A DNA stretch of 64,000 nt from Clostridiales bacterium 1_7_47FAA (lineage in GTDB: Bacteria; Bacillota; Clostridia; Lachnospirales; Lachnospiraceae), in assembly GCA_000155435.1 (NCBI GenBank), contig DS990261.1:456815-520814 (forward strand). The letters run 5' to 3'. The position numbers and the translations under genes were made by a program. Below, one piece after another: positions 31,689 to 40,814 of the stretch. How positions within the stretch are numbered: the first letter of the stretch is position 1; every line of letters starts with the position of its first letter. The notes under the pieces were generated by a model. It was not told the DNA's origin. It saw only the letters and a list, made by a program, of their open reading frames with translations, and ran no database searches.

Positions 31689-33323
31689 ATGACATTTGAG
31701 GAAAAGCTTGTGAACCAGGAGTATGACAGGATATGGCAGGAATACTGCGGGTTCCTGGACCTGGATATGGATTCCTATATGAAGATACAGAAAAGGCTGC
31801 TGGCGGAGCAGATGCGGCTCTGGTGCAGCAGTCCCATCGGAAAAAAGATACTGAAGGGCAGGAATCCGGGAACGGTTGAGGAGTTCCGTACCATGGTGCC
31901 CCTTACCACCTATGACGATTATGCGGATGTGCTTCTCCTGAAAAAGGAGGATATGCTGCCGGACAAGCCCATCATATGGATCCAGACTACATGGGAAGGC
32001 GGGAAACATCCTATTAAAGTGGCACCCTATACCAGCGGTATGCTTGAGACCTTTAAGAATAATATCATAACCTGTCTTATGATGGCCACAAGCAAGGGAA
32101 GGGGAAGCTTTGATATTGATATCGGGGATACGTTCCTCTATGGCCTGGCGCCATTGCCTTATATCACGGGCCTGATCCCGCTGGGGCTGTCCGACCAGTT
32201 CCATATGGAATTCCTTCCGCCTGTAAAAGAGGCTGTGGATATGACCTTTTCCGAGCGCAACAAACGGGGCTTTAAGATGGGGTTAAGTAAAGGCATTGAT
32301 TTCTTCTTCGGGATGGGAAGCGTTGCCTACTATGTGAGCATGAGTGTCGCAAGTCTTTCCGAGAGCGGTAGGAAGGGCGGATCCAGCCTTAAGAAGCTGT
32401 TCACCATGCCTCCGTCCATGACCCTTAAGTATCTCAGGGCTAAAAAACAGTGCAGGAAAGAGGAACGGCCGCTGATGCCAAAGGACCTTTTTAAACTCAA
32501 GGGCTTTTTGTGCGCGGGCACGGATAACCGGTGCTACAAGGATGATCTGGAGGAACTGTGGGGCGTAAGGCCGGTGGAGGTGTTTGCAGGCACGGAGCCA
32601 AGCTTTGTGGGCACGGAGACATGGAACCGCAACGGTCTGTACTTTTTCCCGGACGCATGTTTTTATGAGTTCATTCCGGAGGAGGAGATGTACCGCAATA
32701 TGGATGACCCGTCCTATGTGCCAAGGACCGTCTGCATGGATGAGGTGGTTCCGGGAGAAGTCTATGAACTTGTGCCCACCGTGCTGAGGGGCGGCGCCTT
32801 TGCCAGATACCGGGTGGGGGATATGTACCGGTGCCTGGGGCTTACCAGCAAGGATGATGAGACAAGGATTCCCCGGTTTGAGTACATGGACCGGGTGCCG
32901 GATATCATTGATATTGCCGGATTTACCAGGATATCAGAAAATTCCATCCAGAATGTCATCGGCCTTTCAGGGCTGGAGGTGGAGGACTGGGTGGCGCTTA
33001 AGGAGTTCACTGTTGATAAGGGACGTCCTTATCTGCATATGTACGTAGAAATGTCCCCTGGTTCAGTGGTGAACCGGGCAGTCAGCAGGGAACTTCTGAA
33101 GGAGCACCTTACCATCTACTTTAAGTATGTGGACCAGGATTACCATGACTTAAAACGTATCCTGGGCATGGATCCGCTGGAGGTTACCATATTAAGGTGC
33201 GGTACGTTTAAGGAATATAAGAACAAGACAGGAAAAAAGCTGCGGCATATTAACCCATCCATACACGATGTGCAGGATCTGGTGAAGATGCAGGAGCTGT
33301 TTGACAGGCAGAGGAGATACTGA
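31689..33323 (+). CDS. GH3 family acyl-adenylating enzyme-like protein
   Basis: 544 residues with the GH3 (auxin-responsive promoter) architecture, a branch of the ANL adenylating superfamily that in plants joins amino acids to hormone acids. Matches include TPLTTYDDY-type VPLTTYDDYAD (70-80), ATP motif 2 as FAGTEP near 300 followed by FYEFIPEEE, and motif 3 as YRVGD near 373. Motif 1, normally SSGT-x-x-G-x-x-K, is altered to TTWEGGK (100-106), so catalysis may be changed. The C-terminal domain (YVEMSPGS to the end) is present. Tight operon with the methyltransferase upstream and the signalling protein 4 bases downstream. Substrate unknown. Confidence 0.8.
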   Translation: MTFEEKLVNQEYDRIWQEYCGFLDLDMDSYMKIQKRLLAEQMRLWCSSPIGKKILKGRNPGTVEEFRTMVPLTTYDDYADVLLLKKEDMLPDKPIIWIQTTWEGGKHPIKVAPYTSGMLETFKNNIITCLMMATSKGRGSFDIDIGDTFLYGLAPLPYITGLIPLGLSDQFHMEFLPPVKEAVDMTFSERNKRGFKMGLSKGIDFFFGMGSVAYYVSMSVASLSESGRKGGSSLKKLFTMPPSMTLKYLRAKKQCRKEERPLMPKDLFKLKGFLCAGTDNRCYKDDLEELWGVRPVEVFAGTEPSFVGTETWNRNGLYFFPDACFYEFIPEEEMYRNMDDPSYVPRTVCMDEVVPGEVYELVPTVLRGGAFARYRVGDMYRCLGLTSKDDETRIPRFEYMDRVPDIIDIAGFTRISENSIQNVIGLSGLEVEDWVALKEFTVDKGRPYLHMYVEMSPGSVVNRAVSRELLKEHLTIYFKYVDQDYHDLKRILGMDPLEVTILRCGTFKEYKNKTGKKLRHINPSIHDVQDLVKMQELFDRQRRY

Positions 33324-33327
33324 TTGT

Positions 33328-35883
33328 ATGAGAAGCTATGTTTTTATTTCCATTACAGCATTATATTTCTACATGTTCCTCATGCTGGCCTTCATGTCGG
33401 CTAAGAAGTCGAGGCTGGTCAGGGATTTTATTGCTGTATTGGGTGCTATGATTTTATGGACGGGCGGCTCGCTTCTCATGAGGCTTATGGCGTGGCCTTC
33501 CTATCACATGTGGTTCCATGTTTCACTGGCAGGAATCTGCCTGGTACCGTATGCGTTTTTCTGCTTTATCAGGGATTTCTGCGGGCATTCGGCCAAACCC
33601 TCCCACCGGATATGGCTGATACTGATTGTGCTGGTCAACTTATATAACATGACCACCGGCAACCTGCTGGAAGCCCCGGCCATTACGGGAATCGGCGACA
33701 AGGCTTTCTTCGTCTACCATATGACCTGGCGGGTCACTGCCATGTATGGACTGTGTTTTCTTGTGATCATCCATTCCGCGGTAATCATCTTTGGCTCCAG
33801 GAAGAACCGGGCGGTCTGTTCCAAAGTGGTTCCCCTTCTGTCAGGAATCCTGCTTCTGTTTGCAGGCAACATGGCGGTGCCGGTCTTTAACGGGTTCCCT
33901 ATCGATATCCTGGCAGGCGCGGTCAATGCAGGGGTCATGTTCTATACGCTGTATTCCAAACATGTGTTTAAGATGACCCTTCTGGTTTCACGGGGAAACT
34001 GCTACATCATTGCCATGGGCATCAGCGCGCTGGCATTTTATAATATAGCCCAGACACTGGAGTACCTGATACGGACCGGCGTTCCCATGCTGTCATCCTT
34101 CAGCGTGATGATTGTGGCCACCCTGACCATGATCGTGACCCTGATCATCTATCAGCTGGCGAAATGCTTTTTTGACAAGCTGTTCATACGGGAGGAAGTC
34201 AGCCAGACCGAGCGGCTGAGCGAATATACGCTGCTGGTGTCCCAGTCCCTGCGTCTGAATGAGATACTTCAGGGCCTGGTAAGCGTCATTACCGATACGG
34301 TGCATACCAAAAAGATCTATATCTGCATCAAGGACGACCAGGGTAATTATCCGGCTGTTTTCAGCAGCAGCCCCCTGGATGACAAGAATTTCATGATGGA
34401 TGGGGATGCGCCCTTGATCCACTGGCTTAAGAACCATGATTCCTGCCTGCTCCTCCGTGATTTCAGGCGGACCGTGGATTACAAATCCATGTGGGAAGAG
34501 GAGAAAAGGCAGCTGGAAATACTCAAAATAGAGTGCCTCCTTCCATTAAAGGACGGGGATGACCTGGCCGGGCTTGTGATGCTGGGCGGCAAGGAACACA
34601 AAGGAAAGCTGCGTTCGGGATATTCGGAGGAAGATATCATTTTCCTCAATTCCATAGAGTCGGTAAGCTCCATTGCTGTGAAGAATTCCAGGCTTTATGA
34701 AAAGGCCTATGAGGAGGCAAGGACAGATGAACTGACCGGACTGCTGAACCGGAAGTATTTCTACGGGATGCTGGAGGATGCATATGAAAAATGCAGCCGC
34801 ACCTCCCTTGCCCTGGCCATTTTCAATGTGGATGATTTTAAGCTGTATAACCAGCTTTACGGCAACCAGGAAGGGGACCAGGCCCTGATACATATTGCGC
34901 GTATCATACAGGGGACGGTGGGGGACAACGGATACTGCGCACGGTACAGCGGCAAGGAGTTTGCCGTCATCCTGCCCGAGTACGATATCTACTCAGCCCA
35001 GAACCTGGCAGAGAATATCTCACGGCAGATACAGAACATGAACCGTGACAGTTCTGAGACCTATCTGAAGCCCCTGACCGTCAGCTGCGGCATCTGCGCC
35101 ATCCCTTATGCGGCAGCGTCCATACAGGAACTGGTATCCAATGCGGACTGTGCCGTGTACCATGTAAAACGTTCCGGCAAGAACGGTATCCGGGTATATT
35201 CAGACGGCATCATAGGAATACGGGAGACAAATGAGGGATTGGCCAAAAAGCATAAGAGTATGTATTCGGAATATGCGCCGACCATCTATGCCCTGACAGC
35301 TGCCATTGACGCCAAGGACCATTATACATTCCAGCATTCCAAGAACGTGTCATATTATGCGGAGGCTATCGGGATGGCCCTGCACACCAGCGGGGAATAC
35401 AGGGAAATACTCAAGGAGTCGGCGCTTCTCCATGACATCGGTAAAATCGGTATTCCCGAGAACATACTGAACAAGACAGGAAAGCTTACGGCCGAGGAAT
35501 ACGAAGTCATGAAGCGGCATGTGGAGGCATCCGTGGAAATCATCCGCCACCTTCCGTCCATGGATTATGTCATCCCGGCTGTCATCGGCCATCATGAGCG
35601 TTACGACGGCAAAGGCTATCCCCGCCGGATTGCGGGGAAGGACATTCCCCTGGCAGCCAGGATACTCTGCATTGCTGATTCCTTTGACGCCATGGTTTCA
35701 AAGCGCAGCTATAAATCCAGCATGTCGGTGGAGTTTGCCATCAATGAACTGGAAAAAGGCGCCGGAACCCAGTTTGACCCGGAGCTTGTACCCCTGTTTG
35801 TGGAACTGATTGCATCCGGGACCGTAAAGCCGGTGCTGAGTGAAGGGGATGTGGTGGAAGACGGCAGGAATGCCGGGGCATGA
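33328..35883 (+). CDS. 7TM-GAF-GGDEF-HD-GYP cyclic-di-GMP phosphodiesterase-like sensor
   Basis: 851 residues. Residues 1-225 form about seven helices of the histidine-kinase N-terminal 7TM type. A short helix leads to a GAF-like domain (about 295-445). Residues 460-625 are a GGDEF domain with DELTGLLNRKYF, but the signature GG(D/E)EF is SGKEF (near 540), so cyclase activity is unlikely. Residues 660-840 are an intact HD-GYP domain: LLHDIGKIG (HD near 702) and HHERYDGKGYP (near 754), with the metal ligands preserved. It should hydrolyse cyclic-di-GMP in response to a membrane or extracellular signal. The ATG at 33328 lies 4 bases after the GH3-like stop; GAGGAG is 11 bases upstream. Confidence 0.9.
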   Translation: MRSYVFISITALYFYMFLMLAFMSAKKSRLVRDFIAVLGAMILWTGGSLLMRLMAWPSYHMWFHVSLAGICLVPYAFFCFIRDFCGHSAKPSHRIWLILIVLVNLYNMTTGNLLEAPAITGIGDKAFFVYHMTWRVTAMYGLCFLVIIHSAVIIFGSRKNRAVCSKVVPLLSGILLLFAGNMAVPVFNGFPIDILAGAVNAGVMFYTLYSKHVFKMTLLVSRGNCYIIAMGISALAFYNIAQTLEYLIRTGVPMLSSFSVMIVATLTMIVTLIIYQLAKCFFDKLFIREEVSQTERLSEYTLLVSQSLRLNEILQGLVSVITDTVHTKKIYICIKDDQGNYPAVFSSSPLDDKNFMMDGDAPLIHWLKNHDSCLLLRDFRRTVDYKSMWEEEKRQLEILKIECLLPLKDGDDLAGLVMLGGKEHKGKLRSGYSEEDIIFLNSIESVSSIAVKNSRLYEKAYEEARTDELTGLLNRKYFYGMLEDAYEKCSRTSLALAIFNVDDFKLYNQLYGNQEGDQALIHIARIIQGTVGDNGYCARYSGKEFAVILPEYDIYSAQNLAENISRQIQNMNRDSSETYLKPLTVSCGICAIPYAAASIQELVSNADCAVYHVKRSGKNGIRVYSDGIIGIRETNEGLAKKHKSMYSEYAPTIYALTAAIDAKDHYTFQHSKNVSYYAEAIGMALHTSGEYREILKESALLHDIGKIGIPENILNKTGKLTAEEYEVMKRHVEASVEIIRHLPSMDYVIPAVIGHHERYDGKGYPRRIAGKDIPLAARILCIADSFDAMVSKRSYKSSMSVEFAINELEKGAGTQFDPELVPLFVELIASGTVKPVLSEGDVVEDGRNAGA

Positions 35884-35956
35884 CAGAGGGGAAAATCATA
35901 ATGCCATCGAGGCCGGACACGGAGTGACCTTGGAATGGAATGCATATGCATGAAAG

Positions 35957-35997
35957 TGCCGCCCAATCACCTGCTTTGTGATGATTGGGCGGCATTT
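35957..35997 (+). terminator. Terminator of the methyltransferase-GH3-HD-GYP operon
   Basis: Perfect 13-bp stem TGCCGCCCAATCA / TGATTGGGCGGCA with a 12-nt loop, then TTT. Confidence 0.8.
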
Positions 35998-36016
35998 CTG
36001 CTCCATGAGGTATGAT

Positions 36017-36047
36017 TCCTGCAAGACCTTTATAAAGGTTTCAGGAA
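36017..36047. terminator. Second hairpin, possible minus-strand terminator
   Basis: Palindrome ACCTTTATAAAGGT (36026-36039) extended by TTCCTG / CAGGAA. It may back up the terminator before it or serve the azl operon from the other side. Confidence 0.35.
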
Positions 36048-36154
36048 GGTTCTTTGCTAAAGTCCTTGTTTGATGCATGTTCCATGTTGTCCGCACGGCC
36101 AACGGACAAGCCCGGGTTTGAGCCGGCGTGCAGGAAGTGACATGAAATCCGCCC

Positions 36155-36508
36155 TTAGAATACCATCTGCACCAGTATCATATAGCACACCGTGCCAAGG
36201 GCAATGCTTGCCAGCGTATTCCCCTTCCAGAGGTGGAGTGCTACCACTGCTGCCACGGAGATAAGTTCGGGCAGGCCGTATGGATATGCCAGGGGAGTGA
36301 TTCCCTTCAGGCAGTAAACGACCAGCACGGCCATGATGGCAGCCGGAAGTATGGCGCCCAGATAGCGGACCAGGCGGGGGACTTCTTTTTTCCCTCCGAA
36401 CAAAAGGAAGGGGAGCCAGCGGGTAACCTGGGTGCACAGGGCGCAGACCAGGATGGTAATCAGCACATAGGCTGGATCTGTCAATGTATGGGTCAGTGTA
36501 TTGATCAT
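36155..36508 (-). CDS. azlD: Branched-chain amino acid transport protein AzlD
   Basis: Small membrane subunit of 117 residues with three to four helices, the partner of AzlC in export of branched-chain amino acids. The N-terminal TRWLPFLLFGG and the GILPAAIMA-type segment AILPAAIMAVLVVYCL are typical of the AzlD/HI1737 family. Its start overlaps the azlC stop (ATGA), so the two are coupled. Confidence 0.88.
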   Translation of the reverse strand: MINTLTHTLTDPAYVLITILVCALCTQVTRWLPFLLFGGKKEVPRLVRYLGAILPAAIMAVLVVYCLKGITPLAYPYGLPELISVAAVVALHLWKGNTLASIALGTVCYMILVQMVF

Positions 36509-37212
36509 GGGTTATGTTCCTCCATCTTCTGTTCCACGGTCCTGCGAAGGAACAGCAGGATGGCCACGGTGGCTGCCAGGGCAGGCAGGATGAAATTGGA
36601 TGTGCGGATAAGTATCAGGAACAGGGCGCCGCAGATGAATCCGGCCACGGCCGGGATGTGGGTCCTTGCCGCCTTCCACTGGTCCACGCAGATGACCACG
36701 AACAGGGCGGTCATGGCAAAATCAATGCCAGTGGTGTCAAACTTAATCAGTTCCCCCATGAGCGCGCCAAGCACCGAGCCAAGGACCCAGTAGCACTGGT
36801 CAAACAGGGAGACAAAGAAGGTGGCCTGCTTCCATTCCCTGTCCGTAAAATCCGCCGGGCGGGCCATGGAGCAGAGCAGGGAGTATGTCTCGTCCGTCAG
36901 GGAGAAGACCATGTACGGATAAGCCTTTTTCATTTCCTTAAAACGTTCAATGAAGGTCAGGCCGTAAAATGCATGGCGGCTGTTGATGAACAGGGTCATG
37001 ACGGCCGTGGTGATGAAGCTCAGGCCCCCGGTGAGGATGCCTACCAGGGCAAACTGCATGGAGCCTGCGTAGACAAGGGCGCTGATGAGGAAGGCCCACA
37101 GGACGCCAAGGCCGGATTTCTGAAGCAGGAGCCCGAATGCAATCCCCAAAAAAATATATCCCAGGAAGATAGGGATAGTCTTGATTAAGGCAAACTTTGC
37201 TGTTTTTTTCAT
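36505..37212 (-). CDS. azlC: Branched-chain amino acid permease AzlC
   Basis: Membrane permease of 235 residues, LIV-E family, exporting branched-chain amino acids or analogues with AzlD. Family features include IPIFLGYIFLGIAFGLL at the start, YAGSMQFALVGIL and INSRHAFYGLTF. The ATG at 37212 was chosen because the protein begins MKKTAKFALIK and AAGGAG lies upstream; a start ten codons earlier is in frame but lacks a ribosome site. No Lrp-type regulator is adjacent. Confidence 0.9.
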   Translation of the reverse strand: MKKTAKFALIKTIPIFLGYIFLGIAFGLLLQKSGLGVLWAFLISALVYAGSMQFALVGILTGGLSFITTAVMTLFINSRHAFYGLTFIERFKEMKKAYPYMVFSLTDETYSLLCSMARPADFTDREWKQATFFVSLFDQCYWVLGSVLGALMGELIKFDTTGIDFAMTALFVVICVDQWKAARTHIPAVAGFICGALFLILIRTSNFILPALAATVAILLFLRRTVEQKMEEHNP

Positions 37213-37309
37213 GATATGTAAAATCTCCTTATAAATGTACACATTTTAGCACATTAATATAGTATAGCAGACACAAGGGAAGATTTCCACTATAAAATGT
37301 ATTTTCCCC

Positions 37310-37338
37310 TTTCATAGACCAGATAAATATGTTATTAT
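37310..37338 (+). promoter_or_regulatory. Possible promoter of glnS
   Basis: TTTCAT (37310-37315), 17-bp spacer, TATTAT (37333-37338), 45 bp before the start. Weak -35. No T-box is seen. Confidence 0.4.
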
Positions 37339-37382
37339 TTATTATACTTGATTATAAAAGTAACAATAACGGAGGAACAATC

Positions 37383-39077
37383 ATGGCAGAGAAAGACACC
37401 GTAATGGAAACAGAGGAAAAGGAGGTAATCTCCAAGAATTTCATTGAGCAGGAGATTGACAAGGACCTGGCAGAGGGCGTGTACAGCCATGTCCAGACCC
37501 GTTTCCCGCCGGAGCCCAACGGTTATTTACACATCGGACACGCCAAGTCCATATTACTCAATTACGGTCTGGCACAGAAGTACGGTGGCAAGTTCAACCT
37601 GCGTTTTGACGATACAAACCCCACAAAAGAGAAGACGGAATTCGTGGAATCCATCATGGCAGATGTGAAGTGGCTGGGCGCTGATTTTGAGGACAGGCTG
37701 TTTTTTGCGTCCAATTATTTCGAACAGATGTATGAGTGCGCGGTATTCCTGATTAAGAAGGGGAAGGCATTTGTCTGTGACCTGACCGCGGAACAGATCC
37801 GGGAATACAGAGGCGACTTTACCACCCCCGGCAAGGAAAGCCCGTACAGGGACAGGAGCATTGAAGAGAACCTGAAGCTGTTTGAAGAGATGAAGGAGGG
37901 CAGGTACCAGGATGGGGAAAAAGTCCTGCGTGCCAAGATTGACATGGCTTCCCCCAACATCAACATGAGGGATCCGGTCATCTACCGTGTGGCCCATATG
38001 TCCCATCACAACACCGGGGACAAGTGGTGCATCTATCCCATGTATGATTTCGCCCATCCGATTGAGGATGCCATTGAGCATATCACCCATTCCATCTGCA
38101 CCCTGGAGTTTGAGGACCACAGGCCCCTTTATGACTGGGTGGTCAGGGAGTGTGAATTTGAGGATCCGCCCCGTCAGATTGAGTTTGCCAAGCTTTACCT
38201 GACCAATGTGGTTACGGGCAAGCGCTACATCAAGAAACTGGTTGAGGACAAGATTGTGGATGGCTGGGAGGACCCGCGCCTTGTGTCCATCGCTGCCCTG
38301 CGCAGAAGGGGATATACGCCCGAGGCCATCAAGATGTTCGTGGAGCTGGTGGGTGTTTCCAAGGCCAACAGTTCTGTGGATTACGCCATGTTAGAGTACT
38401 GCATCCGTGAGGATTTAAAGCTTAAGAAGCCGCGTATGATGGCTGTGCTCAACCCGGTCAAGCTGGTGATTGACAATTATCCGGAGGGGCAGACAGAGAT
38501 GCTTGACGTGCCCAACAATCTGGAGAACCCGGAACTGGGCGACAGGAAGGTGCCCTTTAGCCGTGAACTCTATATTGAGAGGGATGACTTCATGGAGGAG
38601 CCTCCTAAGAAGTATTTCCGCATGTTCCCCGGCAATGAAGTGCGTCTCATGGGCGCTTACTTTGTTAAGTGTACCGGATGTGAGAAGGATGCAGACGGCA
38701 ATGTAACCGTTGTCCACGGGACCTATGACCCGGAGACAAAGAGCGGTTCCGGTTTTGAAGGCCGTAAGGTAAAGGGTACCATCCACTGGGTCAGCATACC
38801 AACGGCAAGGCAGGTGGAATGCCGCCTTTATGAGAATATCGTGGATGAGGAAAAGGGTAAGCTGAATGAGGACGGAAGCCTGAACCTGAATCCCAATTCC
38901 CTGACTGTCTTAAGTGAATGCTATGTGGAACCGGCCCTGGCAGAGGGCAAGGCCTATGACAGCTACCAGTTCGTGCGCAACGGTTTCTTCTGTGTGGACT
39001 GTAAGGACAGCACGCCGGAGCACCCTGTGTTTAACCGGATCGTGTCCCTTAAAAGTTCCTTTAAGCTGCCAAAGTAA
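37383..39077 (+). CDS. glnS: Glutamine--tRNA ligase
   Basis: Class I synthetase of 564 residues. [18 protein letters not shown] contains the [11 protein letters not shown] signature of GlnRS rather than GluRS, and the C-terminal anticodon-binding beta barrels are complete ([18 protein letters not shown]). The KMSKS region, usually VMSKR in GlnRS, reads [11 protein letters not shown]. The ATG at 37383 follows CGGAGGAACA; the open frame extends 18 codons upstream without a ribosome site. Presence of GlnRS means glutaminyl-tRNA can be made directly, although many clostridia also keep GatCAB. Confidence 0.95.
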   Translation: MAEKDTVMETEEKEVISKNFIEQEIDKDLAEGVYSHVQTRFPPEPNGYLHIGHAKSILLNYGLAQKYGGKFNLRFDDTNPTKEKTEFVESIMADVKWLGADFEDRLFFASNYFEQMYECAVFLIKKGKAFVCDLTAEQIREYRGDFTTPGKESPYRDRSIEENLKLFEEMKEGRYQDGEKVLRAKIDMASPNINMRDPVIYRVAHMSHHNTGDKWCIYPMYDFAHPIEDAIEHITHSICTLEFEDHRPLYDWVVRECEFEDPPRQIEFAKLYLTNVVTGKRYIKKLVEDKIVDGWEDPRLVSIAALRRRGYTPEAIKMFVELVGVSKANSSVDYAMLEYCIREDLKLKKPRMMAVLNPVKLVIDNYPEGQTEMLDVPNNLENPELGDRKVPFSRELYIERDDFMEEPPKKYFRMFPGNEVRLMGAYFVKCTGCEKDADGNVTVVHGTYDPETKSGSGFEGRKVKGTIHWVSIPTARQVECRLYENIVDEEKGKLNEDGSLNLNPNSLTVLSECYVEPALAEGKAYDSYQFVRNGFFCVDCKDSTPEHPVFNRIVSLKSSFKLPK

Positions 39078-39234
39078 GGTCAGGACATGCCAATCCATAT
39101 ATGCCTGGGGTGGCTATTGGCTGGACCGTGACAGGGATATCGTGGCTGCTGTGCCTTATATTGGGTATGGCAGCCATTTTGCATTGGGAATCCGGGATCC
39201 GGTCTTGGGAAGCTCAGGGAGGGCAGGTGATATG

Positions 39235-39295
39235 TGGTATGGGGCAAGCATCCTGTGGCATAGGGCAAGCATCCTGCGGCACAGGGCATGCCTCC
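39235..39295. repeat. 21-bp tandem repeat between glnS and the MocR gene
   Basis: Two clear units (39235-39255, 39256-39276; near TGGCATAGGGCAAGCATCCT) and a decayed third. The preceding 150 bases after glnS hold no gene or terminator that I can defend. Confidence 0.75.
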
Positions 39296-39299
39296 CACA

Positions 39300-39328
39300 T
39301 TGACAGCATGGTCTGATTCTGGTATGAT
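39300..39328 (+). promoter_or_regulatory. Promoter of the MocR regulator gene
   Basis: TTGACA (39300-39305), 17-bp spacer, TATGAT (39323-39328). The position rules out start codons upstream of about 39335 and supports the ATG at 39387. Confidence 0.75.
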
Positions 39329-39386
39329 GGACCGGATTGAATTATTGCAATATAACAATGCCAGTTTGCGGCAGAAAGGCGGTATC

Positions 39387-40787
39387 ATGGAGCTGATCGT
39401 ACCATTTGACAGCCAGTCCGACAGCCCGCTTTACGAGCAGATTTATCAGTATATCAAGGACGAGATACGGGGCAAAAGGCTGGGGGCGGGAAGCAGGCTG
39501 CCATCCACCAGGATCCTGGCGCAGAATCTGAAGGTGAGCCGGAGCACCACACAGATGGCCTATGACCAGCTGGTATCGGAAGGCTATATAGAGGCCCAGC
39601 CCTACAGGGGATACTATGTCTCAAAGATAGAGGAGCTGGTGGAGGTCCGGCAGAAGTCCGCCGGTTCTTTTGTGCTGGAAAAGGATTGGGAAGAACATAG
39701 GTTTGAGGTGGATTTCTCACCAAGGGGCATTGATTTGGACAGCTTCCCCTTCAATACCTGGCGGAAGCTGAGCCGTAACACCCTGGTGGATGACAATAAG
39801 GAAATGTTCTCAGCCGGAAATCCCCAGGGAGAGCTGTCCCTGAGGATTGCGGTGGGGGAATATCTCCATTCAGCCAGAGGCGTGGACTGCAGCCCGGACC
39901 AGATCCTGATTGGCGCCGGAAGCGAATATCTTCTGATGCTGCTGGCCCAGATACTGGGAACCGATATGGGGATTGCCATGGAGAACCCTACCTACAAACA
40001 GGCTTACCGTGTGCTGAAGGGAGAGGGGTATCATGTGGTTCCGGTGGGCATGGACCGGTATGGGATGAATGTGGAGCGCCTCCAGGCCAGCGGGGCAAAG
40101 ATTGCCTATGTGATGCCGTCCCACCAATATCCAACAGGAATCGTCATGCCGGTGAAACGGCGCCAGGAGCTGCTGGCCTGGGCCTACAGCGGCCAGGACA
40201 GGTACCTGATTGAGGACGATTATGACAGTGAGTTCCGCTACAAGGGTAAGCCCATCCCGGCCCTGCAGGGCATGGACAGGGGCGGGCGGGTGATTTATAT
40301 GGGGACATTTTCAAAATCCATCGCGCCTGCCATCCGTGTGGGATTCATGGTGCTGCCGGAACATCTCATGAAGGTGTACAGGGAAAAGGCTGGCTTTTAT
40401 GCGTCCACGGTGTCCAGGATTGACCAGAATATCCTCTATCAGTTTATCACCCAGGGCCATTATGAGCGCCATTTAAACCGTATGAGGGCCGTGTACAAGG
40501 CAAAGCATGATGTGCTGCTAAACGGGCTAAGGGAATTGGAGGACCGGTTTGTCATACGCGGGGAATACGCGGGGCTTCATGTGCTTTTGACCTATCGCTG
40601 GGGCGGCAGTGAGAAGCAGCTGACAGAACAGGCCGCGGCAGCCGGCGTAAAGGTCTATGGCATGTCGGACTGCTTCATCCACCCCGAACAGAATATCTAC
40701 CCGTCCACGGTCATGCTGGGATATGCGAAACTGAGCGAAGCTGAGATTGAAAAGGGTACCGGGCTGTTAAAGAAGGCCTGGTCCTGA
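39387..40787 (+). CDS. MocR/PdxR family transcriptional regulator (GntR HTH + aminotransferase-like domain)
   Basis: 466 residues: N-terminal GntR winged helix (1-75; SPLYEQIYQYIKDEI, LPSTRILAQNLKVSRSTT) fused to a fold-type I aminotransferase domain. The pyridoxal phosphate lysine is in YMGTFSKSIAP, and the cofactor aspartate in the IEDDYDSEFRY stretch is present. Family members sense PLP or amino compounds and control vitamin B6 or amino acid genes. The start follows AAAGGCGG and agrees with the promoter; the open frame runs 33 codons further upstream, but across the promoter. No pdx genes are adjacent, so the target is unknown. Confidence 0.92.
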   Translation: MELIVPFDSQSDSPLYEQIYQYIKDEIRGKRLGAGSRLPSTRILAQNLKVSRSTTQMAYDQLVSEGYIEAQPYRGYYVSKIEELVEVRQKSAGSFVLEKDWEEHRFEVDFSPRGIDLDSFPFNTWRKLSRNTLVDDNKEMFSAGNPQGELSLRIAVGEYLHSARGVDCSPDQILIGAGSEYLLMLLAQILGTDMGIAMENPTYKQAYRVLKGEGYHVVPVGMDRYGMNVERLQASGAKIAYVMPSHQYPTGIVMPVKRRQELLAWAYSGQDRYLIEDDYDSEFRYKGKPIPALQGMDRGGRVIYMGTFSKSIAPAIRVGFMVLPEHLMKVYREKAGFYASTVSRIDQNILYQFITQGHYERHLNRMRAVYKAKHDVLLNGLRELEDRFVIRGEYAGLHVLLTYRWGGSEKQLTEQAAAAGVKVYGMSDCFIHPEQNIYPSTVMLGYAKLSEAEIEKGTGLLKKAWS

Positions 40788-40814
40788 ACCCGTGATGAAA
40801 GGAATGGATATAGA

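Noticed and set aside
33301..33327. TTG at 33301 as start of the HD-GYP protein
   Set aside because: It overlaps the GH3-like coding end and would include the GAGGAG ribosome site; ATG 33328 is better placed.
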